Assembly: GCF_910592395.1 (NCBI RefSeq)
Contig: NC_088322.1
Location: 14,439,431 to 14,503,430, forward strand
DNA length: 64,000 nt
Source of the DNA: Lineus longissimus
Taxonomy: Eukaryota > Nemertea > Pilidiophora > Heteronemertea > Lineidae
Direction of reading: 5' to 3'
Below the pieces are notes generated by a model, which was not told the origin of the DNA, did not search any database, and saw nothing but the letters and a program-made list of their open reading frames with translations. Of this stretch, positions 27,301-42,300 are shown one piece after another. The position numbers were made by a program, and so were the translations under genes. Each line of letters begins with the position of its first letter. Position 1 is the first letter of the stretch.

Positions 27301-30300
27301 AAATTTCATGTTTGGTTAGTTAATCCGTTTTGGCAGGGGTGAAGGTGACTACCCATTTTATCTCAAATCACTGATACTTATTCTGAGCGCGTTATAAACA
27401 TCTGAAAAACTGTGTCACTATTTTTGGCTACTTGGGTCTCATCACAAAGCACGTGCACAAAGAGCACTTGTTTGCTTGATTGCTATAAAACATATAACGA
27501 GCGAAATGTTTAGAAAAACTGATAAACTACTAATGTATGGACTAAGTGAGTGCGTTGATAACGCTTCAGGCAATGTCTGTCTGATTCAATGTTACCTTTC
27601 CTTCCTGCATTTAAATCAGACTCTATTTTCAAATCGACTCTACTGTTAGCATACATGGGAACCAACAAACCATAAACCATCAGTTCTCTTTATGACTTGG
27701 ACCCTAAAATGCTACCTATTCAGATGGGGAAATAATGTGGTGTACTTTGCCGAGACATGTACATGTACTTGCCATTCAAAAAGGGCGCTTTCGCTTGGTG
27801 ATATTTTGGTGTCAAGGTACATTTTGGAACCAATAAACTACGTGTTTTGGCTCTCTCTTAGAATGTCGCGTGGTGACACCTTTCATTGACATTAAGGGAC
27901 GAAAGCGGGTACGTTGAAGAAAAGTGTGCTAAATTAAAGAACTTGAAGGGACTAACGTAAGCACTAACGCATAATGTACCAACTTTTGATCAAGAACCTT
28001 TATTCCGAACGCAGAAGAAGAAGAAGAATATCAAGAACCTTTACATGTCCATATCAATATAAAAGAGGTGTTAAACCATAAAACAACAAACTAAGTTCAT
28101 TTGCCCTGGAAGTATATATTACTATGTGTACACTTGTTCTGATAATCAGTTGTGGGTGGATGCTTGGCCTGGGATACGGATGCAAATATTGGCGACTGAA
28201 ATAGATATCAATGCTTGCAAACTCTATTCTTAAATATATGTTATCTATAATTGTTTGATATAATACAGAATATATATTGTGAAATTTCTTGACATGGCAG
28301 GTTCAGATTTGATCTAGGTTATCAATCGCTTTCACAGAGTCGGAGGTTCGACTAGTTTCCTTTAAGGATTGCTGAAGAGTCAAGAGTGGTAATCGCGTAG
28401 TTTCCTTATCATGAATACGATTAAAAACAGGTGGTCACTTCATAAATATGTGTGGTGGAGCAGTCGTAGTATGATATTCAGGCTGCATTTTACACTTTCC
28501 TTCTTATTCGGATGAGTTTGAAATCAGTGTCACGAGGAGGATTTCCAATCACTAGCTTCAATTCTGAGTTAGGATATTCTTAAGTTTAAACTCTCGGTCA
28601 AATATCATTGGATTCTGAGTAAGGATCTCCATTCTTGAGTTTGAACTCTCGGTCAGATATCCTTGGATTCTGAGTAAGGATAATTTAGATTCTTGAGTCT
28701 GAACTGTAGGTTGGATATCTTTGGATTCTGAGTAAGGATCCCCTTTCGTGAGTTTGAACTCTCGGTCAGATATCATTGGATTCGGAGGACGGATCTCTGT
28801 TCTTGAGTTCACACTCTTGGTCAGATATCCTTGGATTCGGAGGATTCTTTCTGGAGTCTCTAAATCAAAATTCCTCTAGGTATTTCTATTTTGGTTCTTT
28901 GTTGGGTTTCCAGGCTTGGAGTCAATTTGAAAGAAGTCCATGCTGTTGGACCTCACTGCTTTCCTCTCCTAAACAATTTGTCTGATGGCTATTCAAAGCA
29001 TTGGAGCCAACCAAGATTTAAATACTTTCAGATTCTTATTGAAGTTCCCAAACATGATATATGCGGTTAAAGGAATCTGATCGACCGTTTCTGCGAGGTT
29101 AATAAAATTCCTTGTCAAAAATACAATCAAGTTATTGGATAGACAGCAATTTGGGTTGATTTTGTTAGGATGTCATTTTGGGACGAGACGTATCGCAAAT
29201 CTGAAGGGGATATCGTAATCGACCAAAATTCTGAGTGATTTATCAGTCGAAGTCTGCGACATTCAGACATTTTATCTCATATCTTTTTTAGTCTGGCATT
29301 TGGAAGGTGATCTTGGGTTGAGCTGGATGTCTTAGATGCTGGAATTCAAAGCCATTTCTAAAGGAGTCAGAAGCACTTGTTTTATTCTTGAGGATTAGAA
29401 GTCGTGTTTCAGCATCATGTCTTTCTAGAGATCACAAATTTGGAGTGAGGTATTCGCAACAGGAATACTGTTCCTAATTCTGTCCCGGTTGATTTCGTGT
29501 CAAGACATGCTGTACTTCTTCTGTGTCGTTATTAGGATTAAGGTTCTGGTATTCGACTGAGTAGGCTACGGTGGAATATCATTCACTGGCGCATTTCGTA
29601 TTCATGCTGTGCACTGACTTTAACCGTATCCGCCAAGTTACCTGTCATAAAACAGCTGCAAATTGAATTGCTTTTATGGACAAAAATGAATTCCGATATT
29701 TTTGCTGAGGACGTCGCACTTCTTTTGAGCGTCGAAATGATGACCATAAAACAATTCATTATGTTATTGAAACCACTGTTTTAGCATAAACGATTAACTG
29801 TATCTAGTTGATCAAGGCTGGAATAATCCATACAATTAGTAAAACTTGACGATAACGACCTTTCTTATGAACAACGTATCCGCCATAGCCGATGTGTACG
29901 TTTTGCGTTGCATGCTTACTCATTGTTATACCTCAACCCTGGGCATCCAACCCTGGGGTTCTTTGAAAACATTTTTAACATACCTACCTTTGAACTATAC
30001 AAACCTCATGTTACGACATAGCTCATCTCTTGCAAGGATATTATGTTGCAAGGGAAGTGAGACAACTTTGGATATTGGGAAGCTGGGATATCAAAAATAA
30101 CCAGTCACAACTAGTTTCCAAAAGACAGGATTTCTAATTGACATCAGCAAGCTAGATATCAATTATGTAAAACCTCTGCAAACTTCAAAATTTTGGATGT
30201 ACCAGTCATTACTCATTTCATTTCGACATTGTAAATGATGAGTGACAACGTTTAACTGCAATGACTAGTTAAACGACTCGTTACAACTAGTTTACAACCC

Positions 30301-33300
30301 GACATGCGTCAAAATCAACAAGTGGCGAATCCCACATATGAATCCTCAGATCTTTCAAGATACTGGATGTACTGAGACTGATTTCAACTTTAAGCTTTGT
30401 GCCTATATTCGAAAATGGAACTATTCAAGTGATGGATACCATTTCAAGTCGATGCCATGGGTTGGAGAATAGTCGATCTTGAAAAGTGTTACGAGCGATT
30501 TGAGGACGTAATGGGCGGAGTGTACTGGAAGGGTACTATCATATCCCTGGCTGTTATAACCTCAGTCAGTGCCCTTATACTCATAGCTGTGGTCTTCACC
30601 ATGCCCCCTGGTAAGTCGTCTTTTCAAAACATTGGATTTGAATAGGGGAGCCAAAAAAGTAACTTAGTCTTTTGACCTTTTGTCTTCCTCAGGACAACAC
30701 CTTCTAGTGGGCTTCCACTTGGGTTCTGTTCCAAGTGCAGTTCGTTGCGATTCACGTGCTTGTTGACTAGCTTTCTGTTGCAGTCTTCTCCAATGCCCTA
30801 AGCATTTTATTTCAGGCGATATGATATGCTTATTAAATCGCAGAAATGATGCCCGAGAAACCTTCAGTGATAATCGTTGTATATCTAAAAGATAACTCCA
30901 ACAAATTCTGTCTACAGAGTGCTTTGCTGAGTTTCAATCTTGAGAGAAGCTTAGCAGGTTGAAATCATGATGCCCCCACTCAATTTTTTAACATTTTTTG
31001 CTGCCAACAACTCACCTGCATGCGAGTGGTCTTACAACATGAAAACATGTCATGATCCATAGCTTTCCAACGCCCTGTAAAAGAGGACTTGAAACTATCT
31101 ATCCCTGCATGGATACTTCCCCGGAAATTAGGTGTTGTTGTACCCAAAGTTCTGACACGGTCCATCGGTTTCCTGGCATTACCCTGCTGCTGTAAAGCAA
31201 TGCTTCGAAATGTGTTGCATGAGCTAATGATGCTGAACACAAATACAATCCCTGAATATTTCCTTCATCATTTCAACTCCGCGGTTAACTTGGGGAGGAT
31301 CCTTTTTACCAGTAGATCATGACCTTGTTTTATGAATTGTCCATCGTCACTGCCATTTATAATGCATTACATGACATGAATATTCACCTCTAAATTTTAT
31401 GTCTTATCTCATTTGCCTACTACAGGTTTGTTTTTTGGTAGGAAAACAAATTTTACACAATTTTGGCTCGGGAGAGATGACCTTGGCTGTCCGAAGCTGT
31501 GACCTTGAAATCGAGAAATGATGACCCAACTTTCCAAAACATAGTTCTTGCTTTCACCAGATGCTGGTTAGTTGTCTTTTGTCAGTCAACCTTAAGCATG
31601 CTTTCGTGGCGACAGTGAGGTCAAGGTCATCCGGATGTCAAGGTCATCTCCCCTGCTCTGCAAGGATTAGACGTGTAGCCGTTGGTTAGTCTTGTTGTGG
31701 TTTATGTTAATGAATCATTTGAATGACAACAGCTGCAGGTTCACTTCCGAAAATTGCTGTTAGGGTCGGATAATTATATGAATTGTTGCATTTCCTGCGT
31801 AAATACAAAGTTGGCTGGCAAAAAGGAGTGTTTCTAATCAAGTTAAAGACTTCCAATTTGGGTGGCTAATCTGTTTCTTAAGCTTGTGTGCAGACGAGCA
31901 ACGAAATCAATTGCAACTCCATGACGACTGTTTCGGACCATACGAAGAGCAATGCAAAATTTCCAGCTATTTAGTTGATATGGGTGCAACTGATGTAAAC
32001 TAAGACGCATAGCTCGGTTGTGGCCAGTTGTCACTGTTGAGTTTTTCTCTGATTAAGTTGCTTGTATGCATGGCTTGTATGTTGGTCGCCCTTCGATTCA
32101 TTGACCTGTGCTATCAGTTGTTGTGGGGCGACTATAGTATCAAATGCTATGTCAATCGTCTGTGCGACTATACGTTATGCTTCAGTTTCCCTGCTCTTCA
32201 ATGTATAAAATGTAAAAAAAAAAACGTACAGTTATGACAGCATTTCCAATCAGATCGAACTTCAGCAAAGTTGTGGAAAAAAAATCTCCTGCAAGCCCTC
32301 GCATAACGGATTTGTAAGACTCGGACTGAAAGCAATTTTCGTTGGTTTAAATGCAGCACGTTATGACTACAGCGATTAGTGAGATGCATTTCATGCTTTA
32401 GTTTGAGTTAACACAATTCAGTTTTCTGAACGATTGCCTGATTGTATGATATGCAATATAATTTCAGTTACTTATAAATTAAGGTCTGGTACCGATACAA
32501 TAATATCTTGCTATCGATATCAGAATTTAGTACGTTTTGGTTTGAAATTACTTTTTTGGTCTTTAATTTGAAAATAATTGCCGTTCAGACCTGCATCAAT
32601 GCTTTCCACTGGTGCAACTTTCTGCAATAGATGGTTATGTGTTCCTTCCGACAAGTGTTGCCTCTGTTATGGCCCCTCGGGTGTGCTACAATGTTATTCT
32701 GCATAATGTACCTTGCCGTGGCTGATAACTGGTGTGATTTAAAAATGTATCTAGGCCTACTTTAACTGCTAAAGCAGTCATGAGTGGTTCAGTTTATGGT
32801 GCATTGGCCAGCGAGTGGTCAAGAAGACTTGCTGAGCGCACGTCCATTTGTGCAACACAACATTCTAGAATCATGAGAGGCGATCGTGTAATGTAGACTT
32901 TCACATATGTTCAGTGCGAAAAGGAATGTGGATTTTTCCCAGGACTGCTCTTTTAAATTGTGTCTTGGTAATGGACATGCCAGCAATAAATGAGTCATAG
33001 CAATGTTTGACTGTACAAGTTACGATGGCAGCCATTTTGAAAGAAAATGGCAATTCTGAATTTTTGTACTAAGTAGAACATGAAATGACGTGAATCTAAT
33101 ATCGACCCCTTTTGTTGTTGCATCCACCTAAGTATGTTTTTGAGGACATCTGCCAACTAATCTGCTGCTGCTTCATAGCTTATAGAAATTCTATGGCTGC
33201 AGAATGACATGAAATGTGTTGCGAGCAAAATTTTGCTTTGCTTGAAATATTGCATTTGATAAACATTATGGACTGAAAAGTAGAAATGTGTACATGTGTG

Positions 33301-36300
33301 TCATGTATATAGATAGTCCCTTTTCTCCATGTTTAGAAGATGGAATGCATGACGATACCTCAAGCTCCGTTAACTTTCGAATTATAGCCATATTTTTCTT
33401 GTTGGCGCTGTTTTGATAATATAGACTACATGTTGATTGCGCCTGGTCAACGTATTTATTACATTATTTTATATAAAACTCGTATATATTTTTCATAGTG
33501 TCGATATTAACCACGGTTTCATTGGTTTTCTTATGTGCTACTTATGTGGTGCAATTGCAAGAGTTTGAAATACCAAGCATTTCCATTGTGAGAGGTGTAG
33601 ATTGCCAGGGGGAAATCTCATAGGCGATTGCGAGCGTAAAAAGCATTTGTTGGGATGCAGAAACACAAAAGGGTTTTCTCCTGCGATCTTCGTTCGAAGA
33701 AAATGAATACTGTTGCAGGAAAGTTCCTTCCGTCTAGAAATTATTTCACACTCTTAAAAAGGTTTTTCATCTTTGAAAAAACGTTTAGGGTTATTTCTTT
33801 CTTTAAAAATCCTCTAGGGGTGCATGTGTTTGTTGAGAAAGCCTTAAAGTTTTTCAAAGAGTTCAAAAACCTTTATTTTTAAGGGTTTAGTACATAGTGA
33901 CTGTATTTCTCCCAACCCCTGGTAGTTCCTATACCTTTACTGAGCAAAACAACATTATCCGTTTAAATTTGATATGAGATACACGTGTTTTGGTTTCGAA
34001 TTTGATATATATATTTTCGTATGGTGTAAAAGACTACGTGTATTACATATTTTCATTCGACTTGGTCCTGAAACGTTTCCCACCGTAATCGTGAAAGGTG
34101 TTTACCCATCACACTCTTTGTATTGAAATACTAACGGATGGTTTCATCAAATGTAAAGGGTTCTGACCTGATGTAGACTTGGCCAACCTACAAATAATCA
34201 GATATCCTGGCATAATGGTCCATCTTATCACTAAAACATGTCTGATCTTAAAATCATCGTCGTTTTGGTGTTCTCTTGAAGGAATCAACTAAGAGTGGTC
34301 AGCACGTTCGACACAGTTGTGTGGGCACTATGCGCCACTTTACTGAACAGACTACACTTGTATACATGAGGTCAGATTATCCTTGAATCGAAATAGAACT
34401 TAAAGGTTAAATTTATTTACTACAAATTACTAACAAACTCATGATTGTTTGAACTAGGTCCAATCAACATAATAATCCACAAAACTCGCTAGAGTTTCTT
34501 GCTGGCTTGTTTCCCGCTTGTGCCGCTACAGGCGGCCTGGTTGATAAGAACCCAGTCTAGTTTCTTGCTAGAACAAGGTCGTGTTGTCACATGTTGTTGT
34601 CACAACAACCTGTTGTACCACGTTGGCCCCTCCGGACCTGCATCTGTGTGTTTAGATGTACATATGTGATGTCCAATGTTTCTCTTTAGCCAGTCTTTGT
34701 ATTTCGGTCAGTGTCCCTTGCCATGCAGGGAAGGACCAAGGATGATGCCATATGTGTTTCCTAGATCACAATAGTTCTGCTCTTATCACATTATCTGTCC
34801 GTTACTTTGCGAATGGTGAAAAGAGTATGGTTGTTTTTATGGATGCCCAGAAACCACGGTTGCAACTTCATGCTTTTTTCAGGATTCATTTGTCTTGGAT
34901 CGTTTTTTGTTGGGAATATATAGAGAAAAGGAATGGCTCATATTGTAGTGTGTGTTAATGTTACCATCTGAAACCAAACGGTGGCTGTTCTATAAGAAAA
35001 TTCCTATTGTTGTAGACTCAATCCTGACACCAATTTGTGTGTTAGGGCATGCACCTCGTGTACTGAATGTTGCTTGCGTGGTTCTGATGGGCTAAAGTAG
35101 CTGTTTTTAAGACGGAATGTGCATCGTTTTACCTTTTCATGATCTAGTGACATTTTAGCAAGTATCGATATTCTATAGGGCTATTCTATGGAGCTAGTCG
35201 CTCACAGTTCACTGTTCAAGAATAAAAGTGTACTCCGATGAAAACGAAATCCCCACGAAGCGATGTTGCCCTGATAAGCTCCCCCGACTGCCGTATTAAA
35301 CTAATAGGGCCGTATAAGTGTTGTGCCAAGCAATGTTGCATGCTTCCCCTCTATCGCAGCTCCTCATTCTTTTTTCATCGTCATTGATTGTACAATTTTC
35401 ATCAGAATTTTTCGACTGTGCCTTTTGCCGATTCTGGAAAAAGAAAAAACACCTTTTTTTGCCTCTGAATATCCAATTTGTTACTTAATTACTTCCTTCT
35501 ATAGCAAACCTTTGCACATCGTTTCATCTTCTAAAAAACCCGCCAGTCTTTATCCTTTTAAGTTAGTTTGCCATTTCACGTAGGCTTAAACAGGCCCTGA
35601 GTCAGCAATTTCAACAGATAACGCTATGTTGACTAAAGTGCTTTAAATTGTCCCCATTGTCAGGTCTCAAATTACTAATCCCCTGTTATCGAGAGCAGCA
35701 GATGGGTTAATCTTTTCATATACAACGGTATCGTGTATGCACTTAACATGGCCAAAAATACTTCAGCTTCAACTCTGTAAGCCTTCCATCCTTGGCGCTA
35801 CAGACATGGCAAACATTTGGTAACCATGGTAATGTCTTCTGAATGGCACGGTCCCATGGTATCGCAATCATCAATATTTCTGGGTCGTGGTGAGAGGGAC
35901 ATATTCTGCGTAGATGTTACTATTGAATTAGAATTTTTCGACAAATATTGGTAAACTTTGAAAATGTTTGTACCAGAGAAAGCTTTCTCGGGTTTTTTGA
36001 AGTGGGTAGCTGGTAAAATGCAGTTTAACAGATTAGCACCATTCGCTGGGAAAAGATTTACATTTGAGGGTACCATTGGATGCTTGTGTCATCCGTATAA
36101 ATGAATACTCATGCATAATATTTGGTTCAGTGCAATATGGTAGTATTAAAAAACATGTTTTTAATCCCAATACTTTTTTTAGTCAAGCTTGTGTTCTTCA
36201 GGCTGAGAAATTCTGACTGGTTCTTTCCGAATATCTTAATATCTTCAGTAGCTTAAAACTTACCACACATGGAACTTCTTAACGGTGTATTTCATTCAAC

Positions 36301-39300
36301 AACCGTCTTTGAAATAAGATATAATGAAAGAACGACTATGATATTTAGCTCTATAGAAGTAAACTGCATGTATAAGTTCAACTTTCGCCCGACCTCATCG
36401 GAAATATTGCACATTTTCACAAGCATGAGGTTTCGTTTAAAAGGAGGTGACGGTCGTATAACTTTTCTGTATTTTTTCCATATTTCATTTCTATTCTATT
36501 TCCGTCCCGGAATGGATTACCGTTTACCAGAAGGTAATGTAGTTTTTAGATCAGCAGGGTTCTCACATCCTTTATAGGGGGCAGTACTGGTCTGCAAAAT
36601 TCTTGGAGAAATGAACTCGGTTATGGCTAAATGTAAAAGGTTTTGACACATTCGTTACTAACATCACTAACATTTTAAGCAAAAAGTAACAATGACAGCA
36701 GTTTAGATTGTTTTAACTCTATGAATCTAATCTGAAACCAAACATAGTTAAGTTGTAGAGTTGAGTCTTTGTCTCCCAACCACAAATTTTTCCTGAAGAG
36801 CCTATGGTCACAGACAAAATTATTTCATCATGGTGGTGAATGTGCGAAAATCTTTTTTTGAATATTCTTCAATGGTTTGTTGTAAGATGTGGCAACCCTG
36901 CTCTTTTTATGACGGAGAAAGCTTTTCCCCACCGACAGGATCGTTGCATATGCAACCTCCTCCAAGTGTTTATGGCCCCTCTGCCACTTTCTATCGGATC
37001 TGCTGTGCTGCTGTTTTGGAGCCCTTCCCGAGTCTCACGTTCCCCTTCCAATATGTTACGGGCACCCTTTTCAAGTTGTGCGACCCCTTTCCACAGTGTT
37101 ACTAAGCCCCTTACCCATTATCAAGGGCCATGTACCCTGTGTGTATGGACCTTTACGGTATAACTGGTGCAAATTGGTCAACCTCTGCAGGTGATATATC
37201 ACAAACAGGTAAATTTCCCCAAATAGGTAGGTTGCCCCTCCCCACACACAGTTCTGTCCAGGCCAACTTATCACTGGCTCCTCGTAGTTGCAGATAATAT
37301 GCAGTTTTACCACTGATACATTACAGAATGTGTGCTGACATTAAGTTGGCCTGGACAGCAGGATAGAAGATTCCCAGGTTGCCCCATATTTGTCACTCAT
37401 GTTGTTGAATTGAAAGTTATGCCTGTTTCGATGGTAACATAAAACTCGCAATTTCCTTACCCTGGGTCCTGGGTTTTTAGCTTGGTGTTGCTTTGACAAA
37501 TTGGTTGTTGGTGCCTTGGGCTGCTCTCTGCCTGGTGTGAAGGGCTAGTATATGCTTGGTTTTATGTTTTTGATGGATCCCTTGGTTGTGTGTTACTAAT
37601 GGAATTATAGTTTTATCACAACTTAATGAATTTAAGGCGGACGTGTAATTTGGGTTTTCAAATGGTATGATCAAAAAAACTAAATAGAACCTGTCTTTCA
37701 AAACGTCATGATGTGAAATTAAAAACATTGCTTTTTGCTCAATCTGAGTTCATTCTTTGCCAATTTTATTCACCAATTTATTTTAGGATATTTTGTATTA
37801 TCGGTTGTAGTTGATAGACAGTACGACCACTTATTACTTTTTTTCCTTCGAACTGAGAACATGCGCTTGCTATCTCACCAGGGCTGACAAAATTTGGTAA
37901 CAAGAATACATGTTAATGGTTTTAATGGTTTTTATTCTTCTTGTCAACTAATATATCGAAAAGGAATTGGTAATGACACGTTTTTTTTATGTTTGCTGCA
38001 CTGTTGTTAAATCATGCAACAAATGAAAATCTATAAAACTACCATTTTGCCTCATGTTGCATGTAGAGCTGGTTTTCCTCCGAATTTCGAAAACTGAGTG
38101 TACCACAATAATTGTTATGTGCCACTAATCTGTATCGAAATAAAAAGGTTGGGATCTTGAACACCAGCAAAACGCTTGAAAGAAAATGATGTTGGTTCCC
38201 TGGGAAGAGAATTACACTCATTTGGTAGAAGAGATTCACGAGAAGGTTTTTATTGGATAGAAATCTAAAATTTGTTTTGCTTAAAGTGTGGCACTTGTAT
38301 CTTCAGTAAGTTACTTGGTGAGAGTGTTAAGCTGTTGGCAGCCAGATTGCCTGTTCCATTAAAAACAGAAGAGTTGAGAGCTGATAGCTCCCTGTAAAGG
38401 CATTAGAATTGGGTTGCATCTGCGGGTGGCTGAAGTCTGACATCGATTTTATTCATATGGTTGTTTGTGTTCAGAATCTCCAACTCATTGTTTAAGCAAT
38501 GTTGTTACACCACCAAGACAATTGCGATGCACCTAACATGATGTTCGGACCGAAGCAGCTTGTTTACTGGTTTGATTTCCGAAAAAACAGGGCCCAAAGA
38601 GTTTGTCTATTCTACTAATGATCTATTTTCAGCATTCTGTCTCCTTTGACATCAGTTATCAACCTTTTCAGGTCTGAAGGTATTTCTTTAGAAAATGAAT
38701 GGATCGAAACTGCACGTCTTACTTGGTCAAAAAAGTACTTAGCTAGTCCTTTTTTGCGTACGATTTATACGGAGCAATGATACATGAGCTTTAATTTGAC
38801 TTCTTCAACCAGTTAAAGTTAGAAGATTCAGGAAGTTGGAATAACACATTAGCTTGACAATTTAGACCTGGATATTTAGATATTGACTAGCGAAGACAGA
38901 AATCCTTCAGATCTTCGATAATCTCACTCACACATTTACACTCTACTCACTTACAACTACCACTAACTCCCATTCTATACAACAACTTCTTGTCACTTCT
39001 TCGGGCTCATTGCACAGATTTTCATACCATCTCCAACCAGATACGTTTTTATCAGTCCAATTATAACCTCTTTACAAGTTTTCAATCATAGTACCGGCGT
39101 TTTGATAAACATCATCATTTCAGAAAGTTGATACTGCATTTTCCTATTTGACAAAGAAAGAGGCCATTTTAGAAAAGTCCTATGTTGTGTCTAATATAGC
39201 ATTTAGGAAGTTCGATTTAGGTCGATAAATTAATTGTAGTGTTCGTTTAAATTTCGTTTGTATTGACAACGTTGACCTAACTAGTGATCAATTTATTTTT

Positions 39301-42300
39301 TAGTAATGAATCATATTCGTAACCGTATATACTAGTAGCTAATACCGGAAATTAATGAATTCCGTGAATGTTGTCCATTTTAGGTACCTTTGTGTCTAGG
39401 AAGATTATAAGTCAATTAGATATAATATTATGGTCATACTGCTTCTTTTTTCTATGGGTATCAAAAGTTGGGAACCTGCATCATCCACTGAGGCCAGTTT
39501 TAATTAGTTTGAAAACTCAGATAGTAAACCTTCGCTTCATTGTGTAGAGTTTCAAAAGATTCTAGATGTCACCCAGAGACGGAGAAAGTTTTTAAACCCT
39601 TCGTTTTGGCTAATCTGGTTTGAACGTTGCTAATCTAAATTGGAAAATTTCAATTTCAGCTGGCAGTTTCGTTTTTTACATAATCCAGAAAATGAGAATT
39701 CGGGTGGTCTCAAAATTGAATAGTGTCAAGTGCTGTGTATTTGTCATGCGTAGGATTTATTCAGTAATGGCAAATTTCTTTCTCGGTGTAAATATCAACA
39801 TTACGTGTCAGTGTAAGGATTTTTTTTATTTGGCCGAATCATCTTTGAAATAACATTGAACTTGAACTTGAACTAGAAATCTGCCAATACTTAAGCGTTG
39901 TTTTGAAAAGGCGAGCAGTTCTAATGGAAAAGGTCAATGAGAAAGGTCGAAATCAATTTAGGCAATAATTTTTGGCATCCACCAACCATAATACGTATTG
40001 CGCATGTCAACCTCAGTGCATGATAATAACAATATAACTACTGGACAGTTGGTCCTTTCTTACCGTAAGTCTATTGCTACTGAAGGGTGTGGGTCTTTCC
40101 TTGGTACTGCTTGTCTATGGTTAACGGGCTATTTTCAGCGTAAAATACTTATGCTTCTTATCGATGAAATGCTTAACGTTGCTGATAAGATCACTCAGTA
40201 ATTATTCGACCAATGTTTACACATATTTCTTGTTTCTATTCTCTAGCCTCAGACGATGTCAAAGTGGGCGAGAAGTTTAGGTACCAGGATGTATTTGACG
40301 CCGAATTTCAACCAAAATCATTTTCTTCCAAATGGATAGGTTTGTTAATCTTAGTAAAGTCAATGAAATCTTGATGAATTATATTGACAAACAAGTCTTC
40401 AAAATAAATCACGAGTGACGACACTAATTTCTATGTTGTAAAACGTAGTGTTTACTACCTGTCATTCCAATTTGTCGCTCCTGGAAGAGGGAAGTCTGAC
40501 TCCTCAAAGGAACGTCACAGTCACTCATCGTTGAAATGGTCGTGATTCAGTGTCCTCGTTTCTTGGCTAATTGTATGTTTCTGTTTCAGACAAGGAAACG
40601 TTAGTGTACAGGAATGGCCAGGGTGCATTGGTGGCGCTCAACGTGGCCACAAACTCATCCTACGAACTCATGGATAACACTACATTTGTGAGTACAACCT
40701 TGCTGGCTGGTGTAATAGGCCTTATACTTACCCTGGAGAATTCGTCCCACCTATACATTGATTAATGGTAGATTATAAGATGTGTTGCTAAAATCATCAA
40801 TGAACTTAGATTAAGATGTATAGCTAAAATCATCTATGACCTTCGATTAAATATCTCAGTATCCTCTAAGTGCTCGAGGGAACTATGTTGCCTTCCACAT
40901 CGGTCATTTTATTCTGAAACCTTTAAAACGCCATTGTACCTTTTCGAATCCCTAATTTACATGGCTATCATTCAAATGTCACTAAATGTCATTTCCGCAT
41001 CGAGAGGTTTCCAGCAGATGGTCATGTCACTACTTGGTATTTTTAGTATGTTCGTCTTTGTAACACTAGTAAGTAATTTCAACGAAATTCCACACTTTAA
41101 GTAATTTCAAAGAAATTGTAATGTCTTGAGGGGAAACGTCCTGACAATATCCTTACCATGTCATGTCTCTCATGACCATGTCACGGAGGCAGACTACTTC
41201 CTTTGTCTCATTAGAGTACAAGTATCATGATAACGTGGCGGGGAATCAACCTGCCCTTTCGTTAATCAGACTGCGCCGGAAGGACTTCTTGGTGACAAAG
41301 GAAATATGCGTCCCCAAGAACATAAAGCACTTAAGAAGTCTGAAGGGGCCAAGTCAATTAATTGAACCTTGTTCCCTGGGTCTAGATGAAAATCGATGGT
41401 GTCTAATGTGACTCCTAACACTAGTAGTAGAAGGCTATTTCTTATGAAGGGTTTTCACCATTGTTGTAAGGTGGTCATGCAAATATCTTGTCTTTGTCAG
41501 TTAGTCCTTGTGATGCAGTTCGTCATACTATCCAGTTTATTGTAGTGTCATATCTTCTCAACGATCTTATATATTACGAGAAAATCCGGCCCTGCTGGAA
41601 GACTCCTCGGCTGCTGAAAAACCAACATTTCACACGCCTAGTCGCTTTAAACTCAAGGTGCACGTCGAGAGATTCTCCACAGGTGATCGATCATCAGCAA
41701 TCTTCAAGGCAAAGTCAATGCAGCTGAACAGACATCGTCAATCAACTTATTGCTGTGATAGCTTTTGCTTCTAGGTTGTAAACAAATAACTTTTGTATTG
41801 CTTCCCACATCAGAATGTTTTGATATTGGTGGGGAATTGAAAATCTATTGAGTCTTGAAGTTGACCAAGATATTCTGATATTGGCTTTTAATGATGTGCC
41901 AACTGGGCCAAGTAAAAAATAACTCAAAGAAGATTCCTCAATCTAACATCGACCTCATCATGGGAAGCATCTTTGGGGTTGTACTTCTCGTCATCTACAC
42001 ATCGATTCAGCTTCCAGTCAGGAATCAACATGACCTTGGGCACTGTGAAGGCTGTGTTACCATTAATACTGATATATGGTCAATGCTCCGGGCTCTAAAC
42101 TTCTTCCGCAGTATCTTTATACAATTGATGGGTGTGCGGCGGATTTTGGTCTTTACTGGATAAGAACTCATTAGCATTTCAGAACCAAACTAGCCTTGCG
42201 TTACGACACTCTGAGCCACTTTGCCATCATCCACATAAATGGACATTGGCCACCGTCCATCGAACTTCGTATTGATCGATCTTAATCAGTCTGACACAGG

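Larger units (their letters stand above)
25372..30456 (+). other. intron between the two anchor exons (isoform A intron 2, first part)
   Basis: Non-coding except for repeats listed separately: a tRNA-SINE relic at 27.1 kb and a 55-bp tandem repeat at 28.6 kb. For isoform B this stretch is upstream DNA and should hold its promoter. I see no convincing TATA box in the 90 bases before the start codon at 30457. No other exon was recognised. Confidence 0.55.
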
